DNA of 64,000 nt, taken from assembly GCA_964397425.1 (NCBI GenBank), contig CAYNID010000004.1, forward strand, positions 62,001 through 126,000, written 5' to 3'. Position 1 is the stretch's first letter. Each line of letters opens with the position of its first letter. This document shows, one piece after another, positions 55,536 to 64,000 of this stretch. Both the position numbers and the translations under genes were made by a program. Source of the DNA: Hallerella sp964397425 (lineage in GTDB: Bacteria > Fibrobacterota > Fibrobacteria > Fibrobacterales > Fibrobacteraceae). The notes beneath the pieces are model-generated. The model worked only from the letters and a program-made list of their open reading frames with translations, ran no database searches and was not told the origin of the DNA.

Positions 55536-55860
55536 AAATCCTCACTGAATGCGAGAATCGCCCCTGCGACACTATCGGCAAAAAAGGACGTAAGTCGATG
55601 TGTCTATCCAGTTCGAGGCTCTCGACTGCCTACCCAGAAATAAACACAAACGACTCACGTCCCAAAGGCAGCCACTCCATACACCATATTGTATACGGAA
55701 AACTGTTATTGTGGATTGCGCACAACAAACGTGAGCGTTCGCCTTATTCTCTCTTGGGTTTGAAATTGTCGAGATTTCGAACTGGAGAACAAGAGCAAAA
55801 ACTCTTCAAATCTATCGCCCGCCAACCGCTTGGCGAGCTATGTCCGTGAAAAATATAGCT
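55536..55860. other. Unexplained region upstream of the restriction-modification operon
   Basis: About 325 nt at normal GC (~50%), where no gene is recognised on either strand. It has several perfect hairpins: CGCCAA-GCGG-TTGGCG near 55822-55837 and AAGAG-TTTTTG-CTCTT near 55795-55810, and a TATACAAT box in the minus direction near 55692. It may hold the operon promoter plus a structured RNA or a decayed gene. Confidence 0.4.
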
Positions 55861-55882
55861 TATAAAACAAGCAAAAGCTTGT
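55861..55882 (-). terminator. Terminator of the ubiE-ubiX-ubiA operon
   Basis: Perfect 6-bp stem ACAAGC-TTTT-GCTTGT then TTTTA on the minus strand, 45 nt after the last gene of the operon. Confidence 0.65.
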
Positions 55883-55926
55883 CCAAACTGTCGTTTTTAA
55901 ATATATCCCGGTCCCCTCCCGAAATA

Positions 55927-56121
55927 TCACTTTTTCCGATTCTTGAAGTAAAAGCTCCCCGCCAACGACGCAGCCAAAAGGACAATCAAAACAGTCAACG
56001 CTTTGTCTGCAAACGCCTCGGAAAGAAACCCAAATTCAGCGCCCAAAACATTCATCAGGCTTAGCACGGCTATCCAGCACGCCGTCCGTTGACACACTTT
56101 GCGTTTATCATCCGAGCGCAT
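55927..56121 (-). CDS. Small membrane protein coupled to ubiA
   Basis: 64 residues from ATG 56121, GGAGG 8 nt upstream, overlapping the ubiA 3' end by 14 nt. Two hydrophobic helices (ACWIAVLSLMNVLGAEFGFL and ALTVLIVLLAASLAGSFYF) and a basic tail (KNRKK). No known family. Overlap implies co-translation with the prenyltransferase. Confidence 0.6.
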   Translation of the reverse strand: MRSDDKRKVCQRTACWIAVLSLMNVLGAEFGFLSEAFADKALTVLIVLLAASLAGSFYFKNRKK

Positions 56122-57007
56122 CAACCGAGCCTCCTAAAAAAATCCAAACGACAAGACCAACCATCACAAGGACGCTCACTCCTACATTCGCCAAAAAGAA
56201 ATCCCGATTCATCGCATCGAGCGAATCCGATTTCCGAAACAGATGAATATAAACGATTGCCGCCGCCATCAAAGCGAAGACGCTCCACCAGGCGATTCCC
56301 ATTTGCCAATAAACTCCAAAAACGACACACAAAAGAAGCATCGCCAAATGACTTCCCAAAGCGATTTTCAGCGCCGTTTTGCGGCCAAATCGAGCGGGCA
56401 CAGAATGCAACCCGGATCGTTTGTCAATTTCTTCATCTTGCGTTGCATAGATGATGTCAAACCCACCCATCCAAAGCGTCAAAATGAGCATCAAAAAAAT
56501 CGGGAACACCGCAAATTCACCCCGAACGGCAATCCACGCGCCCAAAGGGCTCATTCCAATGGCAAAACCCAAATACCAATGACAAAGCCACGAAAAACGC
56601 TTCCAATAAGAGTAAAACGCCAATGCGCAAAGAACCGGAAACGCACAAATTCCCGCAAGCGGATTCAAGAGCCAGGCGAACGCGCAAAAAAGAGCCGCAT
56701 TGATGGCGATAAAAACGATAACGGACGTTTTCGAAAGTTTTCCCGTCACCAAATGGCGCTTCGCCGTTCGCGGATTTTCGGCATCGAATTTGGCGTCGAC
56801 AAGGCGGTTGAACGACATGGAACTGTTCCGCGCCGTCACCATGCAGCAGACAATCAACAGCACGAGCTTTGCGATTTCCAACGCATCCATGCCGCGGAAC
56901 CCATCCGCCGCAACCCACATGGCCCCCAGCGCAAACGGCATGGCGAAAAGCGAATGGCTGAACCGCACCAAATGCCCGTATTCGACAATTTTAGAAAGAG
57001 CCTGCAT
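56108..57007 (-). CDS. UbiA-family prenyltransferase (menaquinone biosynthesis)
   Basis: 299 residues from ATG 57007 (GGGGGAAGC upstream). Polytopic membrane protein with the first aspartate motif NRLVDAKFDAENPRTAKR (N67, D71, D75) and a second QDEEIDKRSG. Attaches a polyprenyl chain to an aromatic quinone precursor. With ubiX and ubiE alongside, the 4-hydroxybenzoate-like step of the futalosine (MqnP) route is likely, since no men or mqn genes are in the window to confirm it. Confidence 0.88.
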   Translation of the reverse strand: MQALSKIVEYGHLVRFSHSLFAMPFALGAMWVAADGFRGMDALEIAKLVLLIVCCMVTARNSSMSFNRLVDAKFDAENPRTAKRHLVTGKLSKTSVIVFIAINAALFCAFAWLLNPLAGICAFPVLCALAFYSYWKRFSWLCHWYLGFAIGMSPLGAWIAVRGEFAVFPIFLMLILTLWMGGFDIIYATQDEEIDKRSGLHSVPARFGRKTALKIALGSHLAMLLLCVVFGVYWQMGIAWWSVFALMAAAIVYIHLFRKSDSLDAMNRDFFLANVGVSVLVMVGLVVWIFLGGSVDALG

Positions 57008-57554
57008 GCTTCCCCCATTCCGGGACAATGTTGTTTGGAACGCCCAAATGACAAAGAATTTTTGCCACAACGGAATCCACCAGATTTTCAATGGACTGAG
57101 GATGGGCGTAAAATCCCGGACTAGCGGAAACCATCACCGCCCCGGCCAACGTCAAACGTTCCATATTTTTCAAATGGATGAAAGAATAGGGCATTTCCCG
57201 CGGAACAACGACCAATGGACGTTTTTCCTTTAAAGAAACATCTGCCGCCCGAACCAACAAATTGTCGGCGATTCCGTTAGCCATTTTACCCAAAGTTCCC
57301 ATGGAGCAAGGCACAACGGCCATTCCCGCATACGGAGAACTTCCACTCGCGCAGGGAGCGAAGAAATCGTCAACATTCCAAACGGCATCCGCAGCAGAAA
57401 GCGCTTTCGACTGGCCTTCAAAATCCGCGACAGATTTTCCTGTCGAAGTTTCAATCAAATCGACAGCATGCCCCAAGCGGTGCAAGTGAAACAGCGTCCG
57501 TGCCGCATAAATCGCCCCAGAAGCCCCGGTGACGCCCAACAAGAAGTGACTCAT
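56991..57554 (-). CDS. ubiX: Flavin prenyltransferase UbiX
   Basis: 187 residues from ATG 57554, whose ATGA overlaps the ubiE stop. LGVTGASGAIYAARTLFHL, VPCSMGTLGKMANGIADNLL, LVVVPREMPYSFIHLKNM, and AVMVSASPGFYAHPQSIENL are the UbiX/Pad1 signatures. Makes prenylated FMN for UbiD-type decarboxylases. The ubiA start lies inside its 3' end by 17 nt. Confidence 0.93.
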   Translation of the reverse strand: MSHFLLGVTGASGAIYAARTLFHLHRLGHAVDLIETSTGKSVADFEGQSKALSAADAVWNVDDFFAPCASGSSPYAGMAVVPCSMGTLGKMANGIADNLLVRAADVSLKEKRPLVVVPREMPYSFIHLKNMERLTLAGAVMVSASPGFYAHPQSIENLVDSVVAKILCHLGVPNNIVPEWGKHAGSF

Positions 57555-58240
57555 ACACAAGCCTTTTTTTGCAGCAGGACCCGGTAAGCGACGCCAAAGA
57601 AACAGGGTTTGACCGACACTACCGAAAATCCGCAGCGTTCCGCCAACGACGCAAAATCCGCCACCGGCAAAAAGCGGAGAACGGAATTCACCAGGTATTC
57701 ATACGCGGAGCGTTTTCCGCTGAAGAAAGCCCCGACAACCGGGATGAAAAGCGGCGCCAATTTTCGGTAAAAGAACGTATTGAACGCGTTCCGCGGCGAA
57801 AAAAATTCAAGGACCATCAAATATCCGCCACTTGTCAAAACGCGAGAGGATTCGCGCAATCCGGCTTCGGCATCCGGCAAATTCCGCATTCCAAAACCGT
57901 TCAAGACAACATCAAACGATTCATCGGAAAACGGCATTTGCATGGCATCGAGTTGCACAGGCTTTGCCGACGTTTTCTTTCCCTTGGAATGTTTCAACAT
58001 GCCGAATGAAAAATCGCCGAGAATCGCCTTTTCCGGCGTTCCCACGATACGTTCATATTCTACGGCAAAATCTCCGGTTCCCCCACAAAGGTCCAGAAGC
58101 CGTTTCCCCGGACGAAGCCGTTTCAATTCCCAGCAACAGGCTTTTCGCCAAAAGATATCCTGAAAGCAGCTCAACGCATGATTCAAAAAGTCATAGCTTT
58201 TGGAAATGTCGTCGAACATTTTTCGCACCGGAGAAATCAT
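57551..58240 (-). CDS. ubiE: Demethylmenaquinone/ubiquinone C-methyltransferase UbiE/MenG
   Basis: 229 residues; SAM-dependent C-methylation, last step of menaquinone synthesis. MFDDISKSYDFLNHALSCFQ, RLLDLCGGTGDFAVEY (SAM motif I), VLNGFGMRNLPDAEAGL, VLEFFSPRNAFNTFFYRKLAP. First gene of the operon, stop overlapping ubiX start. Confidence 0.92.
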   Translation of the reverse strand: MISPVRKMFDDISKSYDFLNHALSCFQDIFWRKACCWELKRLRPGKRLLDLCGGTGDFAVEYERIVGTPEKAILGDFSFGMLKHSKGKKTSAKPVQLDAMQMPFSDESFDVVLNGFGMRNLPDAEAGLRESSRVLTSGGYLMVLEFFSPRNAFNTFFYRKLAPLFIPVVGAFFSGKRSAYEYLVNSVLRFLPVADFASLAERCGFSVVSVKPCFFGVAYRVLLQKKACV

Positions 58241-58296
58241 GCTCCGAATCTAGAAAATTTTCGCCGGGATTTCGGAAATTTCGGGCACGGCTCCGC

Positions 58297-60732
58297 TTAT
58301 TCGAATACCGCCGAGAAAACATCCCCATCTGAAGGATTCACAATGCGGGGATTTTCTGTCGAACCATCTTCCCAACGGATGAATTTTGCCGTTCCCAGGG
58401 GAATCGCTTCCAGTTCCATGGCGTTTCCAGCGAAAAAAGTTCCCGTATAAGTCGCCGTATTCGGCAAAAGGGCGCCTTCCATTTTCACGTAACCTTCGCC
58501 AACAGCCGAAATTGTCGCCTGGATTTTTCCCGACAGCCCAAATTCCTCTTCGTATTCCCTCCAAACGACCGCGTCGCGGTCTTGCGCCCACGATTTCAGG
58601 CAAGAGCCGGATTTGCTGAATCCTCCGCCACAAGAATTTGTGTAATAACGTTCGGTTTGTTTGAATTTTTTCAAATCACGGGCCATATCGTCCGCATCGA
58701 GCGTAGCCGCCATCGCATCGACTGTTTCCGTTACTTTGCCTGCATTCAAATAATTTTGAAGCATCACGGCAGAGCGGTTGATGAACAACCGTTTGAAATC
58801 CGGATTTTTAATCAACTTGACGTAAAAGGTGTGGAAACATTCTTCATCCGCTTTCTGGTAGCAGCCGCCCGAAGAGACTCCGCCCTGCTGAATCCAGTCA
58901 AACATATTCGTGCTTTCGCCAAAACCATTGACAGACCAGGTCCAGTCGTAACCGTGATCCAAATCGTAAACCATGAACTTCCATTTTCTGCCCGGACTTC
59001 TCCAAGCGCGGACGTTGTTGTTTGGCCAGTCCCCATTGTGCGAATAAATTTCCATCGCCATATAATCGGCGAAGTTCGCCAAATCTATTGAACTTTTGAC
59101 CAGTTCATAGTCGGCATTGTTTTCTCCCGAAAAATCGTGCGAAGCGACAAACGAGAGCAACGCCTTGTATTCATCAACGGTTCCATTTGATGCGGTGATG
59201 GTGCGCCCCAAATGCTTCACCAGATTTACCGATGAAGCCTCGACACCGTAATTGGTTTCCACATAATTCTTGTTGAAACGTTCCCGCATATCGTGAATGC
59301 CCCAATACCTGCCATTGTAAAAAACGACGACTTGACGGCTGCGTTGATAATCGACACCGCTCCCTTCGAGGATTGCACCTCCCATGGCGTCTTCGATGTA
59401 ATCGCTCACAAAACGGTTTCCATTGTTTCGCAGATTGAACGCTTTGAACTTGCTGTTCTTGTCTTTGCGCGTTTCGAACAGCGGATATTTGAGCCAGCCG
59501 TCCTGATATTCTTCACGAATGACAATCGCCACGGATTTTTTATCTTCCATGCGGCTGTAATTTCCCATCAGCGAAATGCCGGCGTCGATTTCCCAAGCCT
59601 TCTCCGTACTGGCGCTGCCATTGGCAAAATATTCCACGTGCACCGGATACTCCACGTCTTCGTAAAGTCCCGATGGGCAGTATTTAGGTTTTGAACAAGA
59701 AACTTTGATATAGTGGTTTTTAAAAAATCCGGAATCCACGCTCACCGCCACCACGGGCATATTCACTGTTTCGTCAACGAAATACGTATTGGTCGCCATT
59801 TTTTGGGTGATGAGACCGTCTTGGAATGTCGCGCAACGGACAACCGCACTCGATTTCAAAACCCGGACATCCGTCATTTCCGGCGTCGAAGCCGTGGGTT
59901 CGGAGCCGTCAAACGTGCAGCGGACAACGGCGCCACCTTCTGCAACCGGCGGAGTCAACACCACAGAATCTTTGTAAAATCCGCCACTTTGCCCAAAAAC
60001 GGGAACCGCCGAGAACCCCTTGGAACCCTGACTTTCTGAATTGTCCGCTTCTGGAGTCGGCTTTGCAAAATACATCCATCCCGAAGCCGTCTTTCCCCAG
60101 CTGATTCCAGACGCCAACGCCGGATAAGACGCCGAATCCACAATGCCGCAATCTTCCCCGACTAAATAAACGTTCCCACCTTCGTCTTCGAGTTTCCAGT
60201 TCGTATGCGTCCGGAAATGCAACGAATCCACATCTTCCGCCGAAATTGGAGTGGCCAAATCGCGTTTTGACGCAAAGACAATGCGATAGCCTTTTGCCGG
60301 AACCGTATCGTGTTCAAAGACCCACTTGCGCGGACGGGACGTTTTTTCCACCAACGCATAACCGTCGAGAGCAAGCGGCTCGGAGCTTGAATTGTAGAGC
60401 TCCACCCAACCGGGATCTTTTCCAAGATCATCCTTCCAGTTCAAATTTCCCGGCATGATTTCATTGATTGTCAATGCGGATTTGCCGACAAAATGCGGAA
60501 CGCAAACTTCCTCGCTGCTAGAACTTCTCGCCTCCGAGCTGGAACTGACAAAAACGAAAACGTTCGAAGAGCCCGATTCTCCGTTTAACGAGTTTGACGA
60601 ATTTTCGGTTTCCACAAGATCTTTCGATGCGGAAGAAAGCGCTTCCTCTTCGTCTACAAGCGAAGGGTCGTCTGAGCACGCCAGCAAAAAGAATACCGCC
60701 AAAGACAAGACAGTCAACAACCGTAGTTTCAT
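58297..60732 (-). CDS. CotH-kinase/lamin-tail lipoprotein
   Basis: 811 residues. Lipobox FLLAC gives C19, then an acidic/Ser-rich linker (~20-75). Lamin-tail domain (LTD) at ~85-210 (LTINEIMPGNLNWKDDLG ... WVELYNSSSEPLALDGYALV). A chitobiase C-terminal-like unit (VRCTFDGSEPTASTPEM) at ~270. CotH-kinase-like domain ~320-690 with SLMGNYSRMEDKKS and WKFMVYDLDHGYDW, the latter being the family's metal/ATP signature. Cys pairs suggest a folded surface domain. Anchors to the envelope; substrate unknown. Confidence 0.82.
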   Translation of the reverse strand: MKLRLLTVLSLAVFFLLACSDDPSLVDEEEALSSASKDLVETENSSNSLNGESGSSNVFVFVSSSSEARSSSSEEVCVPHFVGKSALTINEIMPGNLNWKDDLGKDPGWVELYNSSSEPLALDGYALVEKTSRPRKWVFEHDTVPAKGYRIVFASKRDLATPISAEDVDSLHFRTHTNWKLEDEGGNVYLVGEDCGIVDSASYPALASGISWGKTASGWMYFAKPTPEADNSESQGSKGFSAVPVFGQSGGFYKDSVVLTPPVAEGGAVVRCTFDGSEPTASTPEMTDVRVLKSSAVVRCATFQDGLITQKMATNTYFVDETVNMPVVAVSVDSGFFKNHYIKVSCSKPKYCPSGLYEDVEYPVHVEYFANGSASTEKAWEIDAGISLMGNYSRMEDKKSVAIVIREEYQDGWLKYPLFETRKDKNSKFKAFNLRNNGNRFVSDYIEDAMGGAILEGSGVDYQRSRQVVVFYNGRYWGIHDMRERFNKNYVETNYGVEASSVNLVKHLGRTITASNGTVDEYKALLSFVASHDFSGENNADYELVKSSIDLANFADYMAMEIYSHNGDWPNNNVRAWRSPGRKWKFMVYDLDHGYDWTWSVNGFGESTNMFDWIQQGGVSSGGCYQKADEECFHTFYVKLIKNPDFKRLFINRSAVMLQNYLNAGKVTETVDAMAATLDADDMARDLKKFKQTERYYTNSCGGGFSKSGSCLKSWAQDRDAVVWREYEEEFGLSGKIQATISAVGEGYVKMEGALLPNTATYTGTFFAGNAMELEAIPLGTAKFIRWEDGSTENPRIVNPSDGDVFSAVFE

Positions 60733-60845
60733 AAAATCTCCAGAGTGCCCAACGAATCCCAGTTGTAATCTAGACGAAAATCCCTCTCAGCGAATGAATT
60801 TTCGCGTTAAATTTTAGTTTACGGCAAAAATTCACCCAAAGTCCC

Positions 60846-60874
60846 TTGACAATATCCACAGAAAGAATTAATTT
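60846..60874 (+). promoter_or_regulatory. Promoter of the tRNA-Phe/tRNA-Ser unit
   Basis: TTGACA, 17-nt spacer, TAATTT, ending 15 nt before the tRNA-Phe 5' end. Confidence 0.6.
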
Positions 60875-60888
60875 TGGCCTATCTAAAA

Positions 60889-60961
<73 letters not shown>

Positions 60962-60965
60962 TTTC

Positions 60966-60996
60966 AAAGGCTCTGGTTTTCCGGGGCCTTTGTTTT
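60966..60996 (+). terminator. Hairpin between tRNA-Phe and tRNA-Ser
   Basis: An 11-bp stem with G-U pairs (60966-60976 with 60981-60991), then GTTTT. It may reduce but not abolish read-through into tRNA-Ser, which starts 3 nt later. Confidence 0.55.
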
Positions 60997-60998
60997 GG

Positions 60999-61079
60999 GG
61001 AGGAATAGGCTAATTGGTAAGTCAGCGGTCTTGAAAACCGCCGCCGTCAGGCTTGGGGGTTCGAGTCCCTCTTCCTCCG
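60999..61079 (+). tRNA. tRNA-Ser (anticodon TGA)
   Basis: 81 nt with acceptor GGAGGAA/TTCCTCC, anticodon loop CTTGAAA giving TGA, a long variable arm (CGCCGTCAGGCTTG) as in class II tRNAs, discriminator G. Confidence 0.93.
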
Positions 61080-61790
61080 TTAAACTTCCCACTCCATGGA
61101 AGTGTCCGCCGCAAAATCCACTTTTGCGTTCGCGCTTTCTTCATAAAGAAGCGTGCATACTTTTGCCGTTCCCCCTAAATTTTCTTTTTCCAACGCATAC
61201 AGGCATGCCGAAGTCGTCGCCCCCGTCGTAAAAACATCGTCGACAATGACCGGAACATACCCAAACGGCCAGTGCACTCCCTTTTTGAAAGCGAAAGCGC
61301 CTGCGACATTGTTCGCGCGCCCCGTCCGAGAAAGCGCCGTCTGAGAAATCCGGAACGTTTTTCGCGACAGCGCCCGAATCATTTTGCCGCCCAATTTTGC
61401 CGACACCGCAAGCGAAAGGCTTTCCGCCTGATTGTATCCCCGTTCGCGAAAACGCGCAGCGTGCAGCGGCACCGGGATGAACGCCAGACGCCTTCCCCAT
61501 TCCCGCAAAATGTCAACCGTGGCCGCCTCCCGCAAAGCCTGACTCACCAGATAACCGGCAAGTCCCGGCATGTTGCCGTATTTCAAGCCGTGAACCAGCG
61601 CTTTTGTCAAAGGCGTCATCGGATACAGACAAAGCGTGTCCGGATTGGGCCGCCGGGGATTTTTCGCCAAGCGCAAAAGCTCCTGTTTGCAGTCCGAGCA
61701 AAGCCAAGGGTCCAAAACCAAGCCGCAGCGATGGCACGCCAAGCATTCACTCCCGAAGAAAAAACGGGACAATCCATTCAAAACAGACAT
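61080..61790 (-). CDS. ComF-family phosphoribosyltransferase-like protein
   Basis: 236 residues from ATG 61790 (AGAGGAAAT upstream). Cys pairs near the N-terminus (C16, C19, C22 and C31, C34) form a zinc-finger-like element. Family signatures FIPVPLHAARFRERGYNQAE, LSRTGRANNVAGAF and the PRPP-loop VIVDDVFTTGATTSACL. ComF proteins aid DNA uptake and may have nucleic-acid metabolic roles. The stop codon abuts tRNA-Ser on the other strand. Confidence 0.9.
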   Translation of the reverse strand: MSVLNGLSRFFFGSECLACHRCGLVLDPWLCSDCKQELLRLAKNPRRPNPDTLCLYPMTPLTKALVHGLKYGNMPGLAGYLVSQALREAATVDILREWGRRLAFIPVPLHAARFRERGYNQAESLSLAVSAKLGGKMIRALSRKTFRISQTALSRTGRANNVAGAFAFKKGVHWPFGYVPVIVDDVFTTGATTSACLYALEKENLGGTAKVCTLLYEESANAKVDFAADTSMEWEV

Positions 61791-62140
61791 ATTTCCTCTC
61801 GCGTTTTCCCTGTACAACGTTTTTTTTGGAAGAAATACTCCCCACGTTTCAACTTGACGCCACCGAAAAAGTTTTTATGCGAACCAATTCAAGCAATTGA
61901 TTGTGAAATGGAAGGCAAAGTTGGATGGGGTTCAAACGAAAATCCTTTTCTGCAAATGGGGTGAACTTGATACGGTTTGGACGTCAAAAGCGATTCCGTT
62001 TTCGCAAAAAGGAAGCCTGTTCGAAGTTGGCAGACACCGCGGAAAGGAAAAACGTTTTACATATTTGACCGCGACCGATGAACCTTTGAAAACGCGATGC
62101 CAAAAGCCTCCATCCCTGCAGATGATTTTTCATTTATACA
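61791..62140. other. Gene-free stretch between comF and the FISUMP gene
   Basis: About 350 nt. A 5'-open frame on the plus strand is not similar to any family. It presumably carries the comF promoter. Nothing else seen. Confidence 0.4.
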
Positions 62141-62174
62141 AAAAGCCGGTCCGCGTTGGCGGGCCGACTTTTTT
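62141..62174 (-). terminator. Terminator after the FISUMP gene (possibly bidirectional)
   Basis: A 15-nt stem with G-U pairs and loop GTTG, T-runs on both flanks, ~17 nt after the FISUMP stop codon. Confidence 0.8.
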
Positions 62175-62190
62175 TCAACAACCAAAAATT

Positions 62191-63291
62191 TTAATCGCCG
62201 TCGATGCAGCGGACAGAATATCCATTTTCGCGATTCGGCGCCAGCTCGCGGACCATGTTGTCGCCCATCCGTCCAAGAACCCAAAGCCAAATCGTTTCAT
62301 TGCGACCGTTTTGAGAGCTCCAGAACGCCGTGTATTCCCCCATTTCCACATAGCGGTATCCGCGGCCCACCACCTCGCGGCGGCCCGACCCAAATGCGGT
62401 GAATCCATAATCATCTGTTCCGCCGCCGCCCTGCCAGCCGGAGCGCGCCTTTAATTTAGACGCAAACGCTTCGCACTTTTGAACGCCATCGTAACAACCG
62501 GTCAGCCCGGTCAACATATCTTGCCATTCCCTATCGCGCGGCAAATGGAAACCTTTGGGGCAAGCTTGCCTTGCGCCCTCTAACGAATAAAGACGGCCAC
62601 TCCGGTTGCAATAAACATCCTTGTCGTCGTAGCACCAAGATTCTCCCGGAATGTTGTAATTCATGTTCTGGGCAATCCAAGTGCGACCGTCAATTTTAAT
62701 CGTCCGATACGTTTGACCGTCACGTTTGTCCGTGATGACGCCCGAATTGCGCTTGACTTCTGCGTAATGTTCCTGCTCCGCAATCCGGAATTCGGCCATT
62801 CTGTCGCGTTGCTTTTTTTCAACTTTTTCCCGATTTTTCTGCCACCATTTTTGGGCAGCCGCATTTTTGAATTTGACCCGAAGATTCCGGAGCGCGTAAA
62901 CTTCATCGCCACAAGCGATATCAACGCCTTTGACATCGACAATCAAATCTTCCTTGCCAAATGTTTTCGGACCGGCTACGTAAGAAATCCAGGCTTCGCG
63001 CGTTTTATTGCAAAGTCCGTAAAAGCGTTTATTTTCGATGGTGTCCGCCGCAACTTTCATTTCTCCAGAAACGGCAAAATCAAAATTGCCGCCCTTGACA
63101 GAAAACGACACGGGCTGTTTTTCCCCAAAATATTCGTAGGTGAAAAAACGGACCTGGCCGACGATCGGCGCACTTTCGTATTCGCCCTTGCCTTCTGCAT
63201 GGAAGATGGCGTCCCACGTTTTTGGCGAAGCCGCTCCGATTGCAGTCAAAGCGGAGCAAATCGACAAAACAAAGAATTTCACTGGATGCAT
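62191..63291 (-). CDS. FISUMP-domain exported protein
   Basis: 366 residues from ATG 63291 (AAAGGAAAG upstream). Signal peptide MHPVKFFVLSICSALTAIGA. Residues ~20-150 form an unknown beta-rich part, then a charged helical spacer (WWQKNREKVEKKQRDRMAE). The FISUMP domain occupies ~185-366: RDGQTYRTIKIDGRTWIAQN, YDDKDVYCNRSGRLYSLEGA, CPKGFHLPRDREWQDML, and GYSVRCI. It follows hemB with a 1-nt gap, so the two are probably one transcript, although a link in function is not obvious. Confidence 0.87.
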   Translation of the reverse strand: MHPVKFFVLSICSALTAIGAASPKTWDAIFHAEGKGEYESAPIVGQVRFFTYEYFGEKQPVSFSVKGGNFDFAVSGEMKVAADTIENKRFYGLCNKTREAWISYVAGPKTFGKEDLIVDVKGVDIACGDEVYALRNLRVKFKNAAAQKWWQKNREKVEKKQRDRMAEFRIAEQEHYAEVKRNSGVITDKRDGQTYRTIKIDGRTWIAQNMNYNIPGESWCYDDKDVYCNRSGRLYSLEGARQACPKGFHLPRDREWQDMLTGLTGCYDGVQKCEAFASKLKARSGWQGGGGTDDYGFTAFGSGRREVVGRGYRYVEMGEYTAFWSSQNGRNETIWLWVLGRMGDNMVRELAPNRENGYSVRCIDGD

Positions 63292-63292
63292 T

Positions 63293-64000
63293 TCAACTTT
63301 CCTTTCGCAGCAAACGAGCCGCTTCTTTTGCAAAATAAGTCCAAATCATTTTCGCACCGGCCCGTTTGATACTCAAAAGGCTTTCGACAACGATGCGGTC
63401 TCTGTCTAACCATCCGTTTTCAAATGCGGCGCAAAGCATGGCGTATTCGCCACTCACCTGATAAGCGGCGACGGGAACTTCGGAGAAATCGGCGACTTCA
63501 CGGAGAACGTCCAGATAATATCCAGCCGGCTTCACCATTACAACGTCCGCCCCTTCTTCTACGTCCATCGCCACTTCACAAAGGGCCTCTTTTCTGTTCG
63601 CCGGATCCATCTGATACGTTTTTTTGTCCCCGGCTTTGGGAGCGGATTCCAGCGCATCACGGAAAGGTCCGTAAAACGCCGACGCGTATTTTGCACTGTA
63701 CGCCATAATGGAAGTTTCAGTAAACCCTTCGGCGTCCAACGCTTCGCGAATCGCTCCGATGCGACCGTCCATCATGTCGGAGGGGCACACGAAATCGGCT
63801 CCCGCCCGCGCATGGCAAAGCGCCATTTTGCACAAAACGTCTACCGTTTCATCGTTTAAAATTTTTCCATCCGGCGAAACGATTCCATCGTGACCGTCGA
63901 TGTTGAAAGGATCCAGGGCGACATCCGTCATCACGACAATTTTTGGAAATTTTTCTTTGAGTTTTCGGACACAGGTCGGGACAAGGCCTTCGGGATTAAA
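63293..64000 (-). CDS. hemB: Delta-aminolevulinic acid dehydratase, 5' end outside window
   Basis: Condenses two 5-aminolevulinate to porphobilinogen. The frame is open to the last base of the window (FNPEGLVPTCVRKLKEKFPK before the first internal start at 63934), so the N-terminal part, ~90 residues with the metal-binding cysteines, is cut off. Visible: MTDVALDPFNIDGHDGIV, ADFVCPSDMMDGRIGAIREA, SAKYASAFYGPFRDA, TYQMDPANRKEAL and VVMVKPAGYYLDV with the Schiff-base lysine. The end YAMLCAAFENGWLD is typical. Confidence 0.93.
   Translation of the reverse strand, partial: FNPEGLVPTCVRKLKEKFPKIVVMTDVALDPFNIDGHDGIVSPDGKILNDETVDVLCKMALCHARAGADFVCPSDMMDGRIGAIREALDAEGFTETSIMAYSAKYASAFYGPFRDALESAPKAGDKKTYQMDPANRKEALCEVAMDVEEGADVVMVKPAGYYLDVLREVADFSEVPVAAYQVSGEYAMLCAAFENGWLDRDRIVVESLLSIKRAGAKMIWTYFAKEAARLLRKES

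Noticed and set aside
55598..55849. 83-residue plus-strand frame in the unexplained region
   Set aside because: No ribosome binding site or recognised family; kept only as part of the unexplained region.

Overview
The window looks like a piece of a Fibrobacter genome. The signs are two proteins with the Fibrobacter succinogenes major paralogous (FISUMP) domain, a TIGR02147-type regulator coupled to a lipoprotein, secreted GH5 and GH10 glycanases ending in a short beta-rich sorting-like domain, Ser-rich linkers in surface proteins, a PPi-dependent phosphofructokinase and a glycogen synthase. Base composition is near 50% GC in housekeeping genes and clearly more AT-rich in the accessory parts. 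The species assignment is inference from gene content only.

Layout: (1) 1-2.2 kb: the 3' part of a GH5 endoglucanase gene. (2) 2.2-19.5 kb: an accessory island bounded on both sides by decayed IS256-family transposase fragments in the same orientation. It carries gene debris (an Mrr-type nuclease piece, a possible frameshifted small membrane ORF, a duplicated glycosyltransferase tail) and one tightly packed minus-strand operon: a 3130-residue TcA-like subunit of a Tc (insecticidal toxin complex) toxin, a GLUG-repeat surface protein, a lipoprotein and a GT1 glycosyltransferase. No TcB or TcC partner lies in the window. (3) 19.8-35 kb: carB, a GH10 xylanase, an HD-GYP signalling protein, tRNA-Pro, a DUF1573-like exported protein, PPi-PFK, trmO, a DEAD-box helicase, a flavoprotein and a LysR regulator. 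Two intergenic gaps hold three copies of a ~115 bp interspersed repeat. (4) 35.3-45.2 kb: a SemiSWEET/FISUMP/DUF3791-like small operon, two exported flavodoxins, a divergent EF-G paralogue, an AlkD-like protein, an AT-hook protein, dus, an HU/IHF protein, glycogen synthase and a PDZ protein. (5) 45.5-55.9 kb: sbcCD, the TIGR02147-lipoprotein pair, birA, and a restriction-modification pair with a 390-nt unexplained upstream region. (6) 55.9-64 kb: a menaquinone-type ubiE-ubiX-ubiA operon with a small membrane protein, a CotH/lamin-tail lipoprotein, tRNA-Phe and tRNA-Ser, comF, a second FISUMP protein and the 3' part of hemB, which runs off the window end.

How the parts fit: secreted polysaccharide hydrolases, PPi-glycolysis and glycogen storage match a fibre-degrading gut anaerobe. 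The standout accessory system is the Tc-toxin-like operon. Its four genes are 8-24 nt apart with their own ribosome binding sites, which suggests they are made together. A toxin-like translocator combined with an adhesin-like GLUG protein, a lipoprotein and a sugar transferase is the most unusual thing here.
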